A stretch of 64,000 bases of DNA from NCBI RefSeq assembly GCF_042679565.1, contig NZ_JBHTMY010000003.1, positions 62,001-126,000 of the forward strand, written 5' to 3'. Each line of letters begins with the position of its first letter. The stretch's first letter is position 1. Source of the stretch: Namhaeicola litoreus (GTDB lineage: Bacteria > Bacteroidota > Bacteroidia > Flavobacteriales > Flavobacteriaceae). This document shows, piece by piece, positions 53,322 to 61,145 of this stretch. The notes under the pieces are model-generated. The model saw nothing but the letters and a program-made list of their open reading frames with translations, ran no database searches and had not been told where the DNA came from. The position numbers and the translations under genes were made by a program.

Positions 53322-53985
53322 TTGGTCTCCTTTAATACTTACCTTTAAACTGGCGGCAATTACTACCTTTCTTTTGTTGCTCATCTCTATTCCATTGGCA
53401 TATTGGCTCTCTGAAACGAAGACCAAATGGAAGCCCGTTTTTGAAGCTTTGGTTAGTATGCCTTTGGTTTTACCTCCTACGGTGATCGGTTTTTATATGT
53501 TGGTCGCTTTTAGTCCTGCCAACTTCTTTGGTGGTTTTTTGGATGAATATCTAGGATTACGCTTTGTTTTTTCTTTTGAAGGGCTTGTTTTGGCATCGAT
53601 TATTTACAGTTTACCTTTTATGGTACACCCTATTCAGGCTGGGTTTTCAAATATACCTGTAGATCTGAAAGAGGCTTCCTACTTAATGGGGAAATCTAAG
53701 TTTACTACCCTAAGAAAAGTCATGTTACCTAATATTAAGGCTTCTTTACTAACGGGTATAGTACTAGCTTTTGCACATACCATAGGAGAGTTTGGGGTAG
53801 TCCTGATGATCGGAGGAAACATACCTGAAAAAACAAAAGTAGCCTCAATTGCCATTTATGATAAAGTGGAAGCACTTCATTATGCTGAGGCAAATACCTA
53901 TTCTTTTATTTTGTTTGCGCTCACTTTTTTCATTTTGTTATTTGTGTATTTTGTAAACAGAAAATCTTCTAAAAGTATTTGGTGA
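53314..53985 (+). CDS. modB: Molybdate ABC transporter permease
   Basis: Inner-membrane permease of 223 residues with five to six helices. The MPLVLPPTVIGFYMLVAFSP block and the EAA-loop region EASYLMGKSKFTTLRKVMLPNIKASLLTG, which contacts the ATPase, are clear for ModB. GEFGVVLMIGGNIPEKTKVASIAIYD is also typical. Its stop overlaps the modC start (TGATG). Together with ModA and ModC it imports molybdate for molybdopterin enzymes. Confidence 0.95.
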   Translation: MIDWSPLILTFKLAAITTFLLLLISIPLAYWLSETKTKWKPVFEALVSMPLVLPPTVIGFYMLVAFSPANFFGGFLDEYLGLRFVFSFEGLVLASIIYSLPFMVHPIQAGFSNIPVDLKEASYLMGKSKFTTLRKVMLPNIKASLLTGIVLAFAHTIGEFGVVLMIGGNIPEKTKVASIAIYDKVEALHYAEANTYSFILFALTFFILLFVYFVNRKSSKSIW

Positions 53986-54860
53986 TGATTGAACTGTCTA
54001 TCAATAAAGAATTACATGCGGCCAATGGTCATTTTGACCTACAGGTTGAACTTCGTATCGAAAAAGGAAATTTTGTCAGTATTTACGGAAAATCGGGAGC
54101 AGGTAAAACATCGCTTTTAAAAGTACTTGCGGGTTTGATGCCACCTGATTCCGGTGAAATTAATGTGAAAAATCAAATTTGGTTTGACGCTAAGAAAAAA
54201 ATACATCTGGAACCACAGAAAAGGAATATAGGATTTGTTTTTCAAGATTATGCTCTTTTTCCAAATATGACCGTTAAGGAAAACTTGGTTTACGCTTCGA
54301 GATATGGTAATCTAAGTATGATTGAGGAGTTGATTGAGGTGTCTGATTTAGGTGAATTAGCACATAGAAAACCTGAATTTTTATCGGGAGGGCAAAAACA
54401 ACGCGTTGCGGTTGCGAGAGCACTGGCACAGAAACCGGAAATTTTGATTTTAGACGAACCTCTGTCAGCTTTAGATCAAGAAATGAGACAAGAACTACAA
54501 GATTATATCTTGTTGCTCCACAAAAAATTTGATCTCACAACGATTATGATCAGTCACGACATTGGTGAAATTGTTAAAATGTCTGATGTATTGATTGTTT
54601 TGGAAAAGGGTAGGATTAAAGAAATGGGAAATCCAAAATCACTTTTATTTAAAAGTAACGTTAGTGGAAAATTTCAATTAACGGGTAAGGTGTTGAATAT
54701 AGAAAAACAGGATTTTCTGACTATTTTTACGGTTTTAACCGGACAAGAAATTGTAAAAGTTGTTGGAGAAGAAGCTGATAGTGCTCGTTTTAAGATCGGA
54801 GACACAGTTCTCCTCGCAGCGATGGCATTTAGCCCTTTGATGTACAGCAGAAATCAATAA
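53985..54860 (+). CDS. modC: Molybdate ABC transporter ATP-binding protein
   Basis: ABC ATPase of 291 residues. Walker A is YGKSGAGKTSLL (about 36-45), the signature is LSGGQKQRVAVARAL, Walker B is ILILDEPLSALDQEM and the switch His is in MISHDIGE. A C-terminal segment (LTGKVLNIEKQDFLTIFTVLTGQEIVKV) is a single, short TOBE unit. The ATG at 53985 shares an A with the modB stop. Together these energise molybdate uptake. It is the last gene of the series; the next gene starts 94 bp on. Confidence 0.95.
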   Translation: MIELSINKELHAANGHFDLQVELRIEKGNFVSIYGKSGAGKTSLLKVLAGLMPPDSGEINVKNQIWFDAKKKIHLEPQKRNIGFVFQDYALFPNMTVKENLVYASRYGNLSMIEELIEVSDLGELAHRKPEFLSGGQKQRVAVARALAQKPEILILDEPLSALDQEMRQELQDYILLLHKKFDLTTIMISHDIGEIVKMSDVLIVLEKGRIKEMGNPKSLLFKSNVSGKFQLTGKVLNIEKQDFLTIFTVLTGQEIVKVVGEEADSARFKIGDTVLLAAMAFSPLMYSRNQ

Positions 54861-54954
54861 TTATCATTTCGTTAACATTTATTGGCCTTAATTTCTAAAG
54901 AAAGTCTCAATCATTTTGTATTTTAGTAAATCAATACATTTAAAGCTCACGAAC

Positions 54955-56232
54955 ATGATACAATATATAAAAATCCAAAAAATGGCACCTGTTCAAAGGA
55001 CATCAGTTTTACTTTTTTTAGGCTTTATTTTTGCATTTCAGATGAATGTCTATGCACAAACGGATGATTTTATTGAGTTTACAGGTACGATTGTTTCTGG
55101 TAAAACAGGGAAAACACTGGAATACGCGAGTATTTCACTAGTCGGTTCAAATATTTCTACTGTTAGTAATAGCGAAGGAGAATTTTCCATAAAAGTACCT
55201 TTAGACTTAAGGACTAACAATTTGTTGATTGCCTATTTGGGCTACAACAATAAAGAAGTTTCCCTGGAGAGTTTAGGATCGGGAAAAACCAGAATAGAAT
55301 TGACAGAATCTATTGAACAGCTCAGAGAAGTAAATGTCACTACAAGAGATCCGGAAAAGATAGTGAGAGAGGCAGTAGCCAGAATCAAGAATAATTATAC
55401 AGATGATCCCTTAATTATGACTGCCTTTTATAGAGAGTCAATAAGTAAAGGAAAAAAATATGCCTCACTTTCAGAAGCTGTGGTCGAAATTTACAAACAG
55501 CCTTATACGTCAAATGTAGAGGATTATGCGCGCTTGTTCAAATCTAGAAAAAGTACAGATTATAAGAAGCTCGATACACTTGTGCTTAAATTGCAAGGAG
55601 GACCTTATAATACCATGCGCTTTGATATTGCCAAAAACAAGAGTCTGATATTGGATGAGGAAAGTTTGAAAAATTACTCATTTTCCTATGCCAACCTGAC
55701 GAATTTGAATAACCGCCCAACCCACATCATCAGCTTTAGACAATTACCTAGTATCGAGGAGCCTATGTTCTATGGCAAACTTTATATAGATGTTCAAAGT
55801 TACGCCATTACAAAAGTAGATATAAGTTTAAATCTTGAAAATGAGGCATTGGCCAGCAGATTCTTTGTTAAAAAGAAACCTTCTAATGCTGAGGTCACGC
55901 CAACGGTGGCCAATTATCAAATAGATTACAGAGAAAATAATGGCAGATGGTTTCAAAGTTACAGTCGCTTAGAATTGGGATTTAAGGTGAATTGGAAAAA
56001 GAAATTATTTAATTCCAATTACGCTGTAAACATTGAGATGGCGATTACAGATTGGAAGAATAATACAGAAGGAATCAGTTTGAAAAATAGTGAAAAGTTG
56101 AGATCTAATGTTATTTTGGTTGATAAAACCTCAGGTTTTACTGATCCCGATTTTTGGGGAGAATACAATATCATAGAACCTGAAAAGTCAATTGAAAATG
56201 CCATCGACAAAATTCAAAGGAAGTTAAAGTAA
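54955..56232 (+). CDS. Carboxypeptidase-regulatory-like domain protein, secreted
   Basis: Protein of 425 residues. A signal sequence (to NVYAQ, about residue 35) precedes a carboxypeptidase-D regulatory-like beta domain (about 40-120, FTGTIVSGKTGKTLEYASISLVGSNISTVSNSEGEFSIKVP), as at the N-terminus of TonB-dependent receptors. The rest (AVARIKNNYTDDPLIMTAFYRESI to SLNLENEALASRFFVKKK) resembles the middle part of DUF5686-type outer-membrane proteins, but the long barrel of those is absent. The role is unknown. It is probably transcribed alone and ends at a strong terminator. Confidence 0.83.
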   Translation: MIQYIKIQKMAPVQRTSVLLFLGFIFAFQMNVYAQTDDFIEFTGTIVSGKTGKTLEYASISLVGSNISTVSNSEGEFSIKVPLDLRTNNLLIAYLGYNNKEVSLESLGSGKTRIELTESIEQLREVNVTTRDPEKIVREAVARIKNNYTDDPLIMTAFYRESISKGKKYASLSEAVVEIYKQPYTSNVEDYARLFKSRKSTDYKKLDTLVLKLQGGPYNTMRFDIAKNKSLILDEESLKNYSFSYANLTNLNNRPTHIISFRQLPSIEEPMFYGKLYIDVQSYAITKVDISLNLENEALASRFFVKKKPSNAEVTPTVANYQIDYRENNGRWFQSYSRLELGFKVNWKKKLFNSNYAVNIEMAITDWKNNTEGISLKNSEKLRSNVILVDKTSGFTDPDFWGEYNIIEPEKSIENAIDKIQRKLK

Positions 56233-56253
56233 ATCTTTAATTTTTGTTAAAAG

Positions 56254-56284
56254 AAGAAGAACTCAAAAGGTTCTTCTTTTTTTT
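56254..56284 (+). terminator. Terminator before the class A PBP gene
   Basis: Arms AAGAAGAAC (56254-56262) and GTTCTTCTT (56270-56278) with a 7-nt loop, followed by six T. Confidence 0.8.
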
Positions 56285-56313
56285 GGTCTTACATTTGGCA
56301 AAATTTTGAGGGG

Positions 56314-58557
56314 TTGAAAAAGATCGTTAAATATAGTTTGCTTTTTATTCTTGCCATAGTTTGTAGCGCAGGCATCTTCTTTGCCGGAGTTTACTTTGGT
56401 GTTTTTGGTCACTTATATACCAAAGAAGAACTACGAGATTTTAAAAATGAGTCGGCCTCTCTGGTGCTGGCGGAGAATGGAGAATTACTGGGCAAATATT
56501 TTGTTCAGAACAGAACAAATGTCAAATTCCATCAAATCCCGACACATTTAATCAACGCTCTTTTGGCCACCGAAGACGTGCGGTTTTACGAACATGAAGG
56601 TGTAGATGCCCGCAGTTTAATGAGGGTTCTGGTAAAGAGTATTATTTTTCAACAGGAAAGTGCCGGTGGCGGAAGTACGCTAACGCAACAATTGGCTAAA
56701 AACATGTACGGCAGAAAAAGTTTTGGTCCACTGACAACTGCCGTAAATAAATCAAAAGAAATTATTCTTGCCAACAGATTGGAGGAACTTTACAATAAGC
56801 AGGATATTTTACAGCTGTACCTCAATACTGTTCCTTTTGGGGAGGATATTTACGGTGTTGAAAGTGCTGCACGGCGTTATTTCAATAAGCAGGTTGAAGA
56901 ATTAAATCAGGAGGAGAGTGCTGTATTGGTCGGTATGTTAAAGGCCAATACCTATTACAATCCTAGGTTATATCCTGAACATGCCCTGCAACGAAGAAAT
57001 ACTGTACTAGACCAAATGTTTAAGTACGATTTTATAGATGAACGGGAAAAAGATTCTCTTCAATTATTACCTATTCGTCTGGATTATGCCAATTTAAAAA
57101 ATCAAGGAAAAGCTAATTATTTCTTGGTACATATAAAGCGAGAATTAGAGAAAATTATAGACAGCATCAATCTAAAAGAGGGCACGAGTTACAATATCTA
57201 CACCGATGGTTTAATCGTACAGACTAGTTTGAACCTAGAGATGCAACTCTATGCTCTTACTGCATATCAAAAGCATCTTTCAAAAATGCAACCCTTGTTG
57301 GATCGGCAATACAGCAAGGGATCGGATAAAAAAATACTGACATCTTTGTCTGAAGAAATTTTGAACAAGGGAAATTTTCAAGATGTTGGTAAGAGAAAGA
57401 AAAGAGAAATTTTTTCATGGGAAGGGTTTAGGTCTGATTCAATTACTGTTTTAGACAGTATCAGACGCGATTTAAGTGTACTGCATGCCGGTATGTTAGG
57501 ATTAGAACCGAATACAGGAGCGATCAAAGTGTGGGTAGGTGGCATAGACTTTAGAAGATATCCTTATGACCAGATTTTTGCTCAGAGGCAGATTGCTTCT
57601 ACCTTTAAACCAATTTTATATGCGGCAGCATTGGAGAACGGAATAAATCCCTGTAATTATATTAGCAACGATAGCTTGGTGCTGACGGATTTTGACAACT
57701 GGACGCCTAAAAATTATGATAACTCATTTGGTGGAAAGTATTCTGTGGCCGCCGCTCTAGCCAAATCGATGAATATACCCACAGTGAGGCTGTTTTTGTC
57801 TTTGCCCTTTGCAGAACTTCACACCATGTGGAACGATCTGGGTTTTAGTCAACATCTGGAGACCAATCCATCGGTGGCCTTAGGCACATCTATCGCTAGT
57901 ATATATGAGCTCACACGAGCCTATGCTGCTTTTGCGAATGGCGGAAAAAAAATTCAACCCTATGGTATAGTTTCAATTAAGTCTGCAGAAGGAGAAACTA
58001 TTTATCAGTATAAGGATGTCAAAAATGATGAACAAGTCATGAGTGAAAGCACAAGTATGATGATGACAGCTATGCTCAGAAAAGCAGTAAGTGAAGGAAC
58101 GGGTAAGGCAATTTCTTCCCAATTTGGTGTAACCAAAGAAATAGCGGGTAAAACAGGTACCTCACAGGATTATGCAGACGCTTGGTTTGCAGGGTTTACT
58201 CCAAATCTAGTATTGGTTTCTCGTGTGGGTTGTAATTCTCCCAGCTTACATTTTAATACGGGTGCATTGGGGTCTGGGGGTAAGTTGGCATTGCCATTAG
58301 TGGGGTATACGTTTAGAAATCTGCAAGGAAATAAAAAGTTATCCAGTCAGTATTTGACAAATTTTGCTCCTATGTCTGAAGAAGCACTAGAAAGTTTTAT
58401 TTGCGAGGATTATATAGAGGACAGCGACTTTGAAAAATTCTTTGATAAAATTTTTAATAATCCGGAGATGACTTCAGAAAAGGCAGCAAAAAAAGCCCAA
58501 AAAGAAACCAAGAAAAAAGAATCTTTTTTTAAGAAATTGTTCAAGAAAAGGAATTGA
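56314..58557 (+). CDS. Class A penicillin-binding protein (transglycosylase/transpeptidase)
   Basis: Bifunctional peptidoglycan synthase of 747 residues. One membrane helix (about 6-28) is followed by a GT51 transglycosylase domain with ATEDVRFYEHEGVD (catalytic Glu), GGSTLTQQLAKNMYG and LQLYLNTVPFGEDIYGVESAARRYF. The transpeptidase domain has STFK (Ser429, Lys432), SMN (Ser485) and KTGTS (Lys613). A lysine-rich tail ends the protein. It is a PBP1a-type enzyme of the pbp1A/mrcA family. The start is TTG, soon after a terminator; no ATG precedes the helix. Confidence 0.94.
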   Translation: MKKIVKYSLLFILAIVCSAGIFFAGVYFGVFGHLYTKEELRDFKNESASLVLAENGELLGKYFVQNRTNVKFHQIPTHLINALLATEDVRFYEHEGVDARSLMRVLVKSIIFQQESAGGGSTLTQQLAKNMYGRKSFGPLTTAVNKSKEIILANRLEELYNKQDILQLYLNTVPFGEDIYGVESAARRYFNKQVEELNQEESAVLVGMLKANTYYNPRLYPEHALQRRNTVLDQMFKYDFIDEREKDSLQLLPIRLDYANLKNQGKANYFLVHIKRELEKIIDSINLKEGTSYNIYTDGLIVQTSLNLEMQLYALTAYQKHLSKMQPLLDRQYSKGSDKKILTSLSEEILNKGNFQDVGKRKKREIFSWEGFRSDSITVLDSIRRDLSVLHAGMLGLEPNTGAIKVWVGGIDFRRYPYDQIFAQRQIASTFKPILYAAALENGINPCNYISNDSLVLTDFDNWTPKNYDNSFGGKYSVAAALAKSMNIPTVRLFLSLPFAELHTMWNDLGFSQHLETNPSVALGTSIASIYELTRAYAAFANGGKKIQPYGIVSIKSAEGETIYQYKDVKNDEQVMSESTSMMMTAMLRKAVSEGTGKAISSQFGVTKEIAGKTGTSQDYADAWFAGFTPNLVLVSRVGCNSPSLHFNTGALGSGGKLALPLVGYTFRNLQGNKKLSSQYLTNFAPMSEEALESFICEDYIEDSDFEKFFDKIFNNPEMTSEKAAKKAQKETKKKESFFKKLFKKRN

Positions 58558-58558
58558 A

Positions 58559-58810
58559 TCAATCAAAAATATTAGCCATAAGCGCTATACCTCCAAAAAT
58601 GGTTAGGAATATAATGGCAAGTCCTAAGCCGATCAACATAACAATCAAACTACCTTTGGCATAGTTTTGTCGATGTATATTACTCTGGTCTCCGAAAGCC
58701 CAAATCAAAAGCATAATGAGTCCAACTAAGGGAAGAGAGGTGATAAAAACTGTAATGGCCCAATCGGTGGGACTCATGGGTTTGATCTCCTTTGGTATGA
58801 TATTTTCCAT
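58559..58810 (-). CDS. Two-helix small membrane protein, unknown function
   Basis: Protein of 83 residues with two hydrophobic helices (about 17-40 and 54-79), a short polar loop FGDQSNIHRQNYAKGS and an N-terminal MENIIPKEIKPMSPTDWAIT. The pattern is found in small flavobacterial membrane proteins of the DUF4190/Interferon-induced-like type, without known role. It is convergent with the PBP gene, 1 bp away, and divergent from rpsU. Confidence 0.75.
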   Translation of the reverse strand: MENIIPKEIKPMSPTDWAITVFITSLPLVGLIMLLIWAFGDQSNIHRQNYAKGSLIVMLIGLGLAIIFLTIFGGIALMANIFD

Positions 58811-58880
58811 TATTCTGATTTATTATTGTTAAAAGTAATTAAAATATCACTTTGTTTTACTCATAATTGATAATAATTTG

Positions 58881-58888
58881 TACATTTG
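58881..58888 (+). promoter_or_regulatory. -7 element of the rpsU promoter
   Basis: TACATTTG matches TAnnTTTG. No good TTG lies at the usual spacing, so the upstream element is weak. The predicted start leaves a leader of about 50 nt before the rpsU ATG. Confidence 0.45.
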
Positions 58889-58930
58889 CGGCCTCAAAAA
58901 CGTATATAAACAATTAAAAGCGGACAGATG

Positions 58931-58940
58931 AAAGGAGGTG
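58931..58940 (+). promoter_or_regulatory. Strong Shine-Dalgarno of rpsU
   Basis: AAAGGAGGTG matches almost the whole anti-Shine-Dalgarno end of 16S rRNA and lies 9 nt (counted from AGGAGG) before the ATG at 58948. Other genes in this window generally lack such sequences. In Flavobacterium johnsoniae rpsU carries a similar strong site and bS21 autoregulates through it. Confidence 0.9.
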
Positions 58941-58947
58941 CATCGCA

Positions 58948-59145
58948 ATGTTAATAATCCCGGTAAAGGATGGTGAGAACATAGATAGGGCTTTAAAAAA
59001 ATTCAAAAGAAAATTTGACAGCACTAAGACAATGAAGAACTTGCGTGAGCGTAAGCAATTCACAAAACCATCTGTATTGAAAAGACAACAAAAATTGAAA
59101 GCCAAATATATTCAAGGTATTAGAACCGAAGAAGAAAAAGGATAA
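58948..59145 (+). CDS. rpsU: 30S ribosomal protein bS21
   Basis: Small basic ribosomal protein of 65 residues: MLIIPVKDGENIDRALKKFKRKF, then RKQFTKPSVLKRQQKLKAKYIQ, the bS21 pattern. It lies at the 30S platform near the 16S 3' end; in Bacteroidota bS21 helps bury the anti-Shine-Dalgarno. The ATG is set by the strong Shine-Dalgarno at 58931-58940. It starts the series rpsU, xerC-like, hpf, with a terminator after rpsU at 59163. Confidence 0.97.
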   Translation: MLIIPVKDGENIDRALKKFKRKFDSTKTMKNLRERKQFTKPSVLKRQQKLKAKYIQGIRTEEEKG

Positions 59146-59162
59146 ATTTTGTTAAATACATG

Positions 59163-59191
59163 AAAAACCGCTTGAGTAAAGCGGTTTTTTT
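59163..59191 (+). terminator. Terminator after rpsU
   Basis: Arms AAAAACCGCTT (59163-59173) and AAGCGGTTTTT (59179-59189) with a 5-nt loop, ending in TTTTTTTA. Some read-through may supply xerC and hpf. Confidence 0.8.
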
Positions 59192-59227
59192 ATTTTTAAC
59201 ATTTTATCAGTTTAAAAATGGTTAAAT

Positions 59228-60169
59228 TTGTTAGAAACAAAAATCAACGAATCAATTATTCTTCCTAAAATATACCCTTTGACCATCAAAGCATTTTTAG
59301 ACTATCTGGTTTTTGAGAAGAAATATTCTCCCAATACAGTTTTGGCATATGGCACAGATCTCGAGGCTTTTTCTTTCTATTGTAAAAAGACTTTTCACAG
59401 AGAAGATTTAGAAAATTTAGATTACACCATTATCAGGCATTGGATTGTTGATCTAGTCGATAACGAGGTGAGTAATAGGTCCGTAAATAGAAAAATGAGT
59501 GCCCTGAGATCTTACTACACTTTCTTGATGAAATCAAAAATGATTTCTGAAAATCCCATGAAACATCATAAACCATTAAAAATAGCAAAACGGGTAAGTG
59601 TTCCATTTAACCAAAGGGAAATTGAGGAGGTGCTTCAGATGATGAGAGAAGCGGAGGATTTTATTTCTGTCAGAAATGCCCTGATCGTGGAATTGCTTTA
59701 CAGTACTGGAATGAGGCGAGCGGAGTTGATCAATTTAAAAACTTCTGATATAGATTTAGCAGGTTCTTTGATTAAGGTGCTAGGCAAAAGAAATAAGGAA
59801 AGATTTATTCCGTTATTAAACTCATTGCGGCCAAGTATTGAAAAATATAATTTTTTGAGGGAAGCCAATCATCCAAAGGGAGACTATTTTTTTATGACAG
59901 AAAAAGGTGAGAAAATATATCCTACATTAGTTTATCGTTTGATAAATGATTATTTTAGTCAAGTGTCTAGCAAGGTTAAAAAGAGTCCACATACTTTGAG
60001 GCATTCTTTTGCAACACATTTATTAAATGAAGGAGCTGATCTAAATTCGGTAAAAGAATTGCTTGGGCATTCCAGTTTAGCATCTACTCAAGTGTATACT
60101 CAAAACAGCTTAAGTGAATTAAAAAAAATGTATAACCAAGCTCACCCAAGGAGCGTTAAAAACCATTAA
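59228..60169 (+). CDS. xerC: Tyrosine recombinase XerC/XerD-like
   Basis: Site-specific recombinase of 313 residues that resolves chromosome dimers at dif. The N-terminal core-binding SAM-like domain (about 18-110, FLDYLVFEKKYSPNTVLAYGTDL) precedes the catalytic domain with Arg163 in TGMRRAEL, His255 and Arg258 in HTLRHSFATHLL, His281 in LLGHSSL and nucleophile Tyr290 in TQVYTQ. The full set of catalytic residues supports an active housekeeping enzyme rather than an integron integrase. The start is TTG. It lies between rpsU and hpf, a conserved flavobacterial order. Whether it is XerC or XerD cannot be said without its partner. Confidence 0.92.
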   Translation: MLETKINESIILPKIYPLTIKAFLDYLVFEKKYSPNTVLAYGTDLEAFSFYCKKTFHREDLENLDYTIIRHWIVDLVDNEVSNRSVNRKMSALRSYYTFLMKSKMISENPMKHHKPLKIAKRVSVPFNQREIEEVLQMMREAEDFISVRNALIVELLYSTGMRRAELINLKTSDIDLAGSLIKVLGKRNKERFIPLLNSLRPSIEKYNFLREANHPKGDYFFMTEKGEKIYPTLVYRLINDYFSQVSSKVKKSPHTLRHSFATHLLNEGADLNSVKELLGHSSLASTQVYTQNSLSELKKMYNQAHPRSVKNH

Positions 60170-60171
60170 CT

Positions 60172-60468
60172 ATGAAAGTATTTGTGCAATCAGTTAATTT
60201 TAATATTGATCAAACATTGGTTGACTTTATAGAAAAGAAGGTGTCGAACCTGGAAAAATTCAACGAGAAAATTATTGATGCTGAGGTATTTTTGAAAGTT
60301 CAAAATACTAGTGACAAAGAGAATAAGATATCTGAAGTAAAAATCAATATTCCTGGTAATGATGTCGTGGTGAAAAAGGAGAGTAAAACCTTTGAAGAGG
60401 GCATAAGCTTGGCGGTAGAATCATTGAGAAGGCAACTACTTAAAAGGAAGGAAAAACAGAGAGCGTAA
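60172..60468 (+). CDS. hpf: Ribosome hibernation-promoting factor, short form
   Basis: Protein of 98 residues of the RaiA/HPF family: VFVQSVNFNIDQTLVDFIEKKVSNLEKF at the start, VKINIPGNDVVVKKESKTFEEGISLAVESLRRQL at the end. It binds the 30S decoding centre and dimerises or stabilises idle ribosomes in stationary phase. It is the short form, without the C-terminal dimerisation domain of the long HPF. It starts 2 bp after xerC, so the two are co-transcribed, and its transcript probably ends at 60526-60557. Confidence 0.93.
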   Translation: MKVFVQSVNFNIDQTLVDFIEKKVSNLEKFNEKIIDAEVFLKVQNTSDKENKISEVKINIPGNDVVVKKESKTFEEGISLAVESLRRQLLKRKEKQRA

Positions 60469-60494
60469 AATTTTAGAAAATATTTGAAAAAAGT

Positions 60495-60525
60495 TTTGCA
60501 GAAAACATAAAACTTTATACATTTG
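60495..60525 (+). promoter_or_regulatory. Promoter of the tRNA-tuf operon
   Basis: TTTG (60495-60498), 19 nt and TACATTTG (60518-60525) match the Bacteroidota consensus very well. The expected start is near 60532, inside the hairpin listed next, about 72 nt before tRNA-Thr. Confidence 0.78.
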
Positions 60526-60557
60526 CAAACCGTTTGAAAGAGCGGTTTGTTTTTTTA
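60526..60557 (+). terminator. Terminator of hpf overlapping the tRNA-tuf promoter
   Basis: Arms CAAACCG (60526-60532) and CGGTTTG (60543-60549) with a 10-nt loop, followed by eight T. It abuts the promoter -7 element; a transcript from that promoter would lack most of the left arm. Confidence 0.75.
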
Positions 60558-60603
60558 TGTAATGATAGTGTTTACACGGAGATAAAAAGACAAAAAAGCA
60601 ATT

Positions 60604-60677
60604 GCCGGTGTAGCTCAGTTGGCTAGAGCAGCTGATTTGTAATCAGCAGGTCGTGGGTTCGAGCCCCTCTACCGGCT
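60604..60677 (+). tRNA. tRNA-Thr (anticodon TGT)
   Basis: 74-nt cloverleaf with 7-bp acceptor GCCGGTG/TACCGGC (last pair G-T), anticodon stem GCTGA/TCAGC and loop TTTGTAA. The 3' CCA is not encoded. First of four tRNAs before tuf. Confidence 0.96.
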
Positions 60678-60701
60678 CGTTCTTTGAGATAAAAAAATGT
60701 T

Positions 60702-60782
60702 GGGGAGATACTCAAGCGGTCAACGAGGACAGACTGTAACTCTGTTGGGCAACCTTCGTAGGTTCGAATCCTGCTCTCCCCA
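60702..60782 (+). tRNA. tRNA-Tyr (anticodon GTA)
   Basis: 81-nt tRNA with long variable arm, acceptor GGGGAGA/TCTCCCC, anticodon stem ACAGA/TCTGT and loop CTGTAAC. No encoded CCA. Confidence 0.96.
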
Positions 60783-60795
60783 CTTTAATTTGAAT

Positions 60796-60868
60796 GCGAG
60801 AGTAGCTCAGTTGGTAGAGCTTCAGCCTTCCAAGCTGAATGTCGCGGGTTCGAGTCCCGTCTCTCGCT
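60796..60868 (+). tRNA. tRNA-Gly (anticodon TCC)
   Basis: 73-nt cloverleaf, acceptor GCGAGAG/CTCTCGC, anticodon stem TCAGC/GCTGA and loop CTTCCAA. No encoded CCA. Confidence 0.96.
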
Positions 60869-60945
60869 CTATATTAGGAAAAGCAAAGGCGGTATACCTT
60901 TTACTCTTAAGTTAAGTTATATACCGGGTGCCTTATGAAGCATAA

Positions 60946-61017
60946 GCCGGTGTAGCTCAGGGGTAGAGCGTTTCCTTGGTAAGGAAGAGGTCACGGGTTC
61001 AAATCCCGTCATTGGCT
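60946..61017 (+). tRNA. tRNA-Thr (anticodon GGT)
   Basis: 72-nt cloverleaf, acceptor GCCGGTG/CATTGGC with two G-T pairs, anticodon stem TTTCC/GGAAG (one wobble) and loop TTGGTAA. No encoded CCA. It is followed by tuf after 128 nt. Confidence 0.95.
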
Positions 61018-61145
61018 CTTGATTTTGTAGAGAAAGTTTAAATGAGACTGACTAGGAGCATACATTTCTACTAAATCTTCGATAAATTTCACTACGAAAA
61101 TAAATTTTAACACAATAAATAACTAAGACATAAAATTAAACAATC

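Noticed and set aside
59228..60169. Integrase of an integron or genomic island
   Set aside because: The recombinase sits in the housekeeping rpsU-xerC-hpf context, has normal Xer length and no attC-like repeats or cassette genes follow.
60697..60915. Open frame of 72 codons across tRNA-Tyr and tRNA-Gly
   Set aside because: It lies inside two clear tRNA genes and has no plausible protein features.
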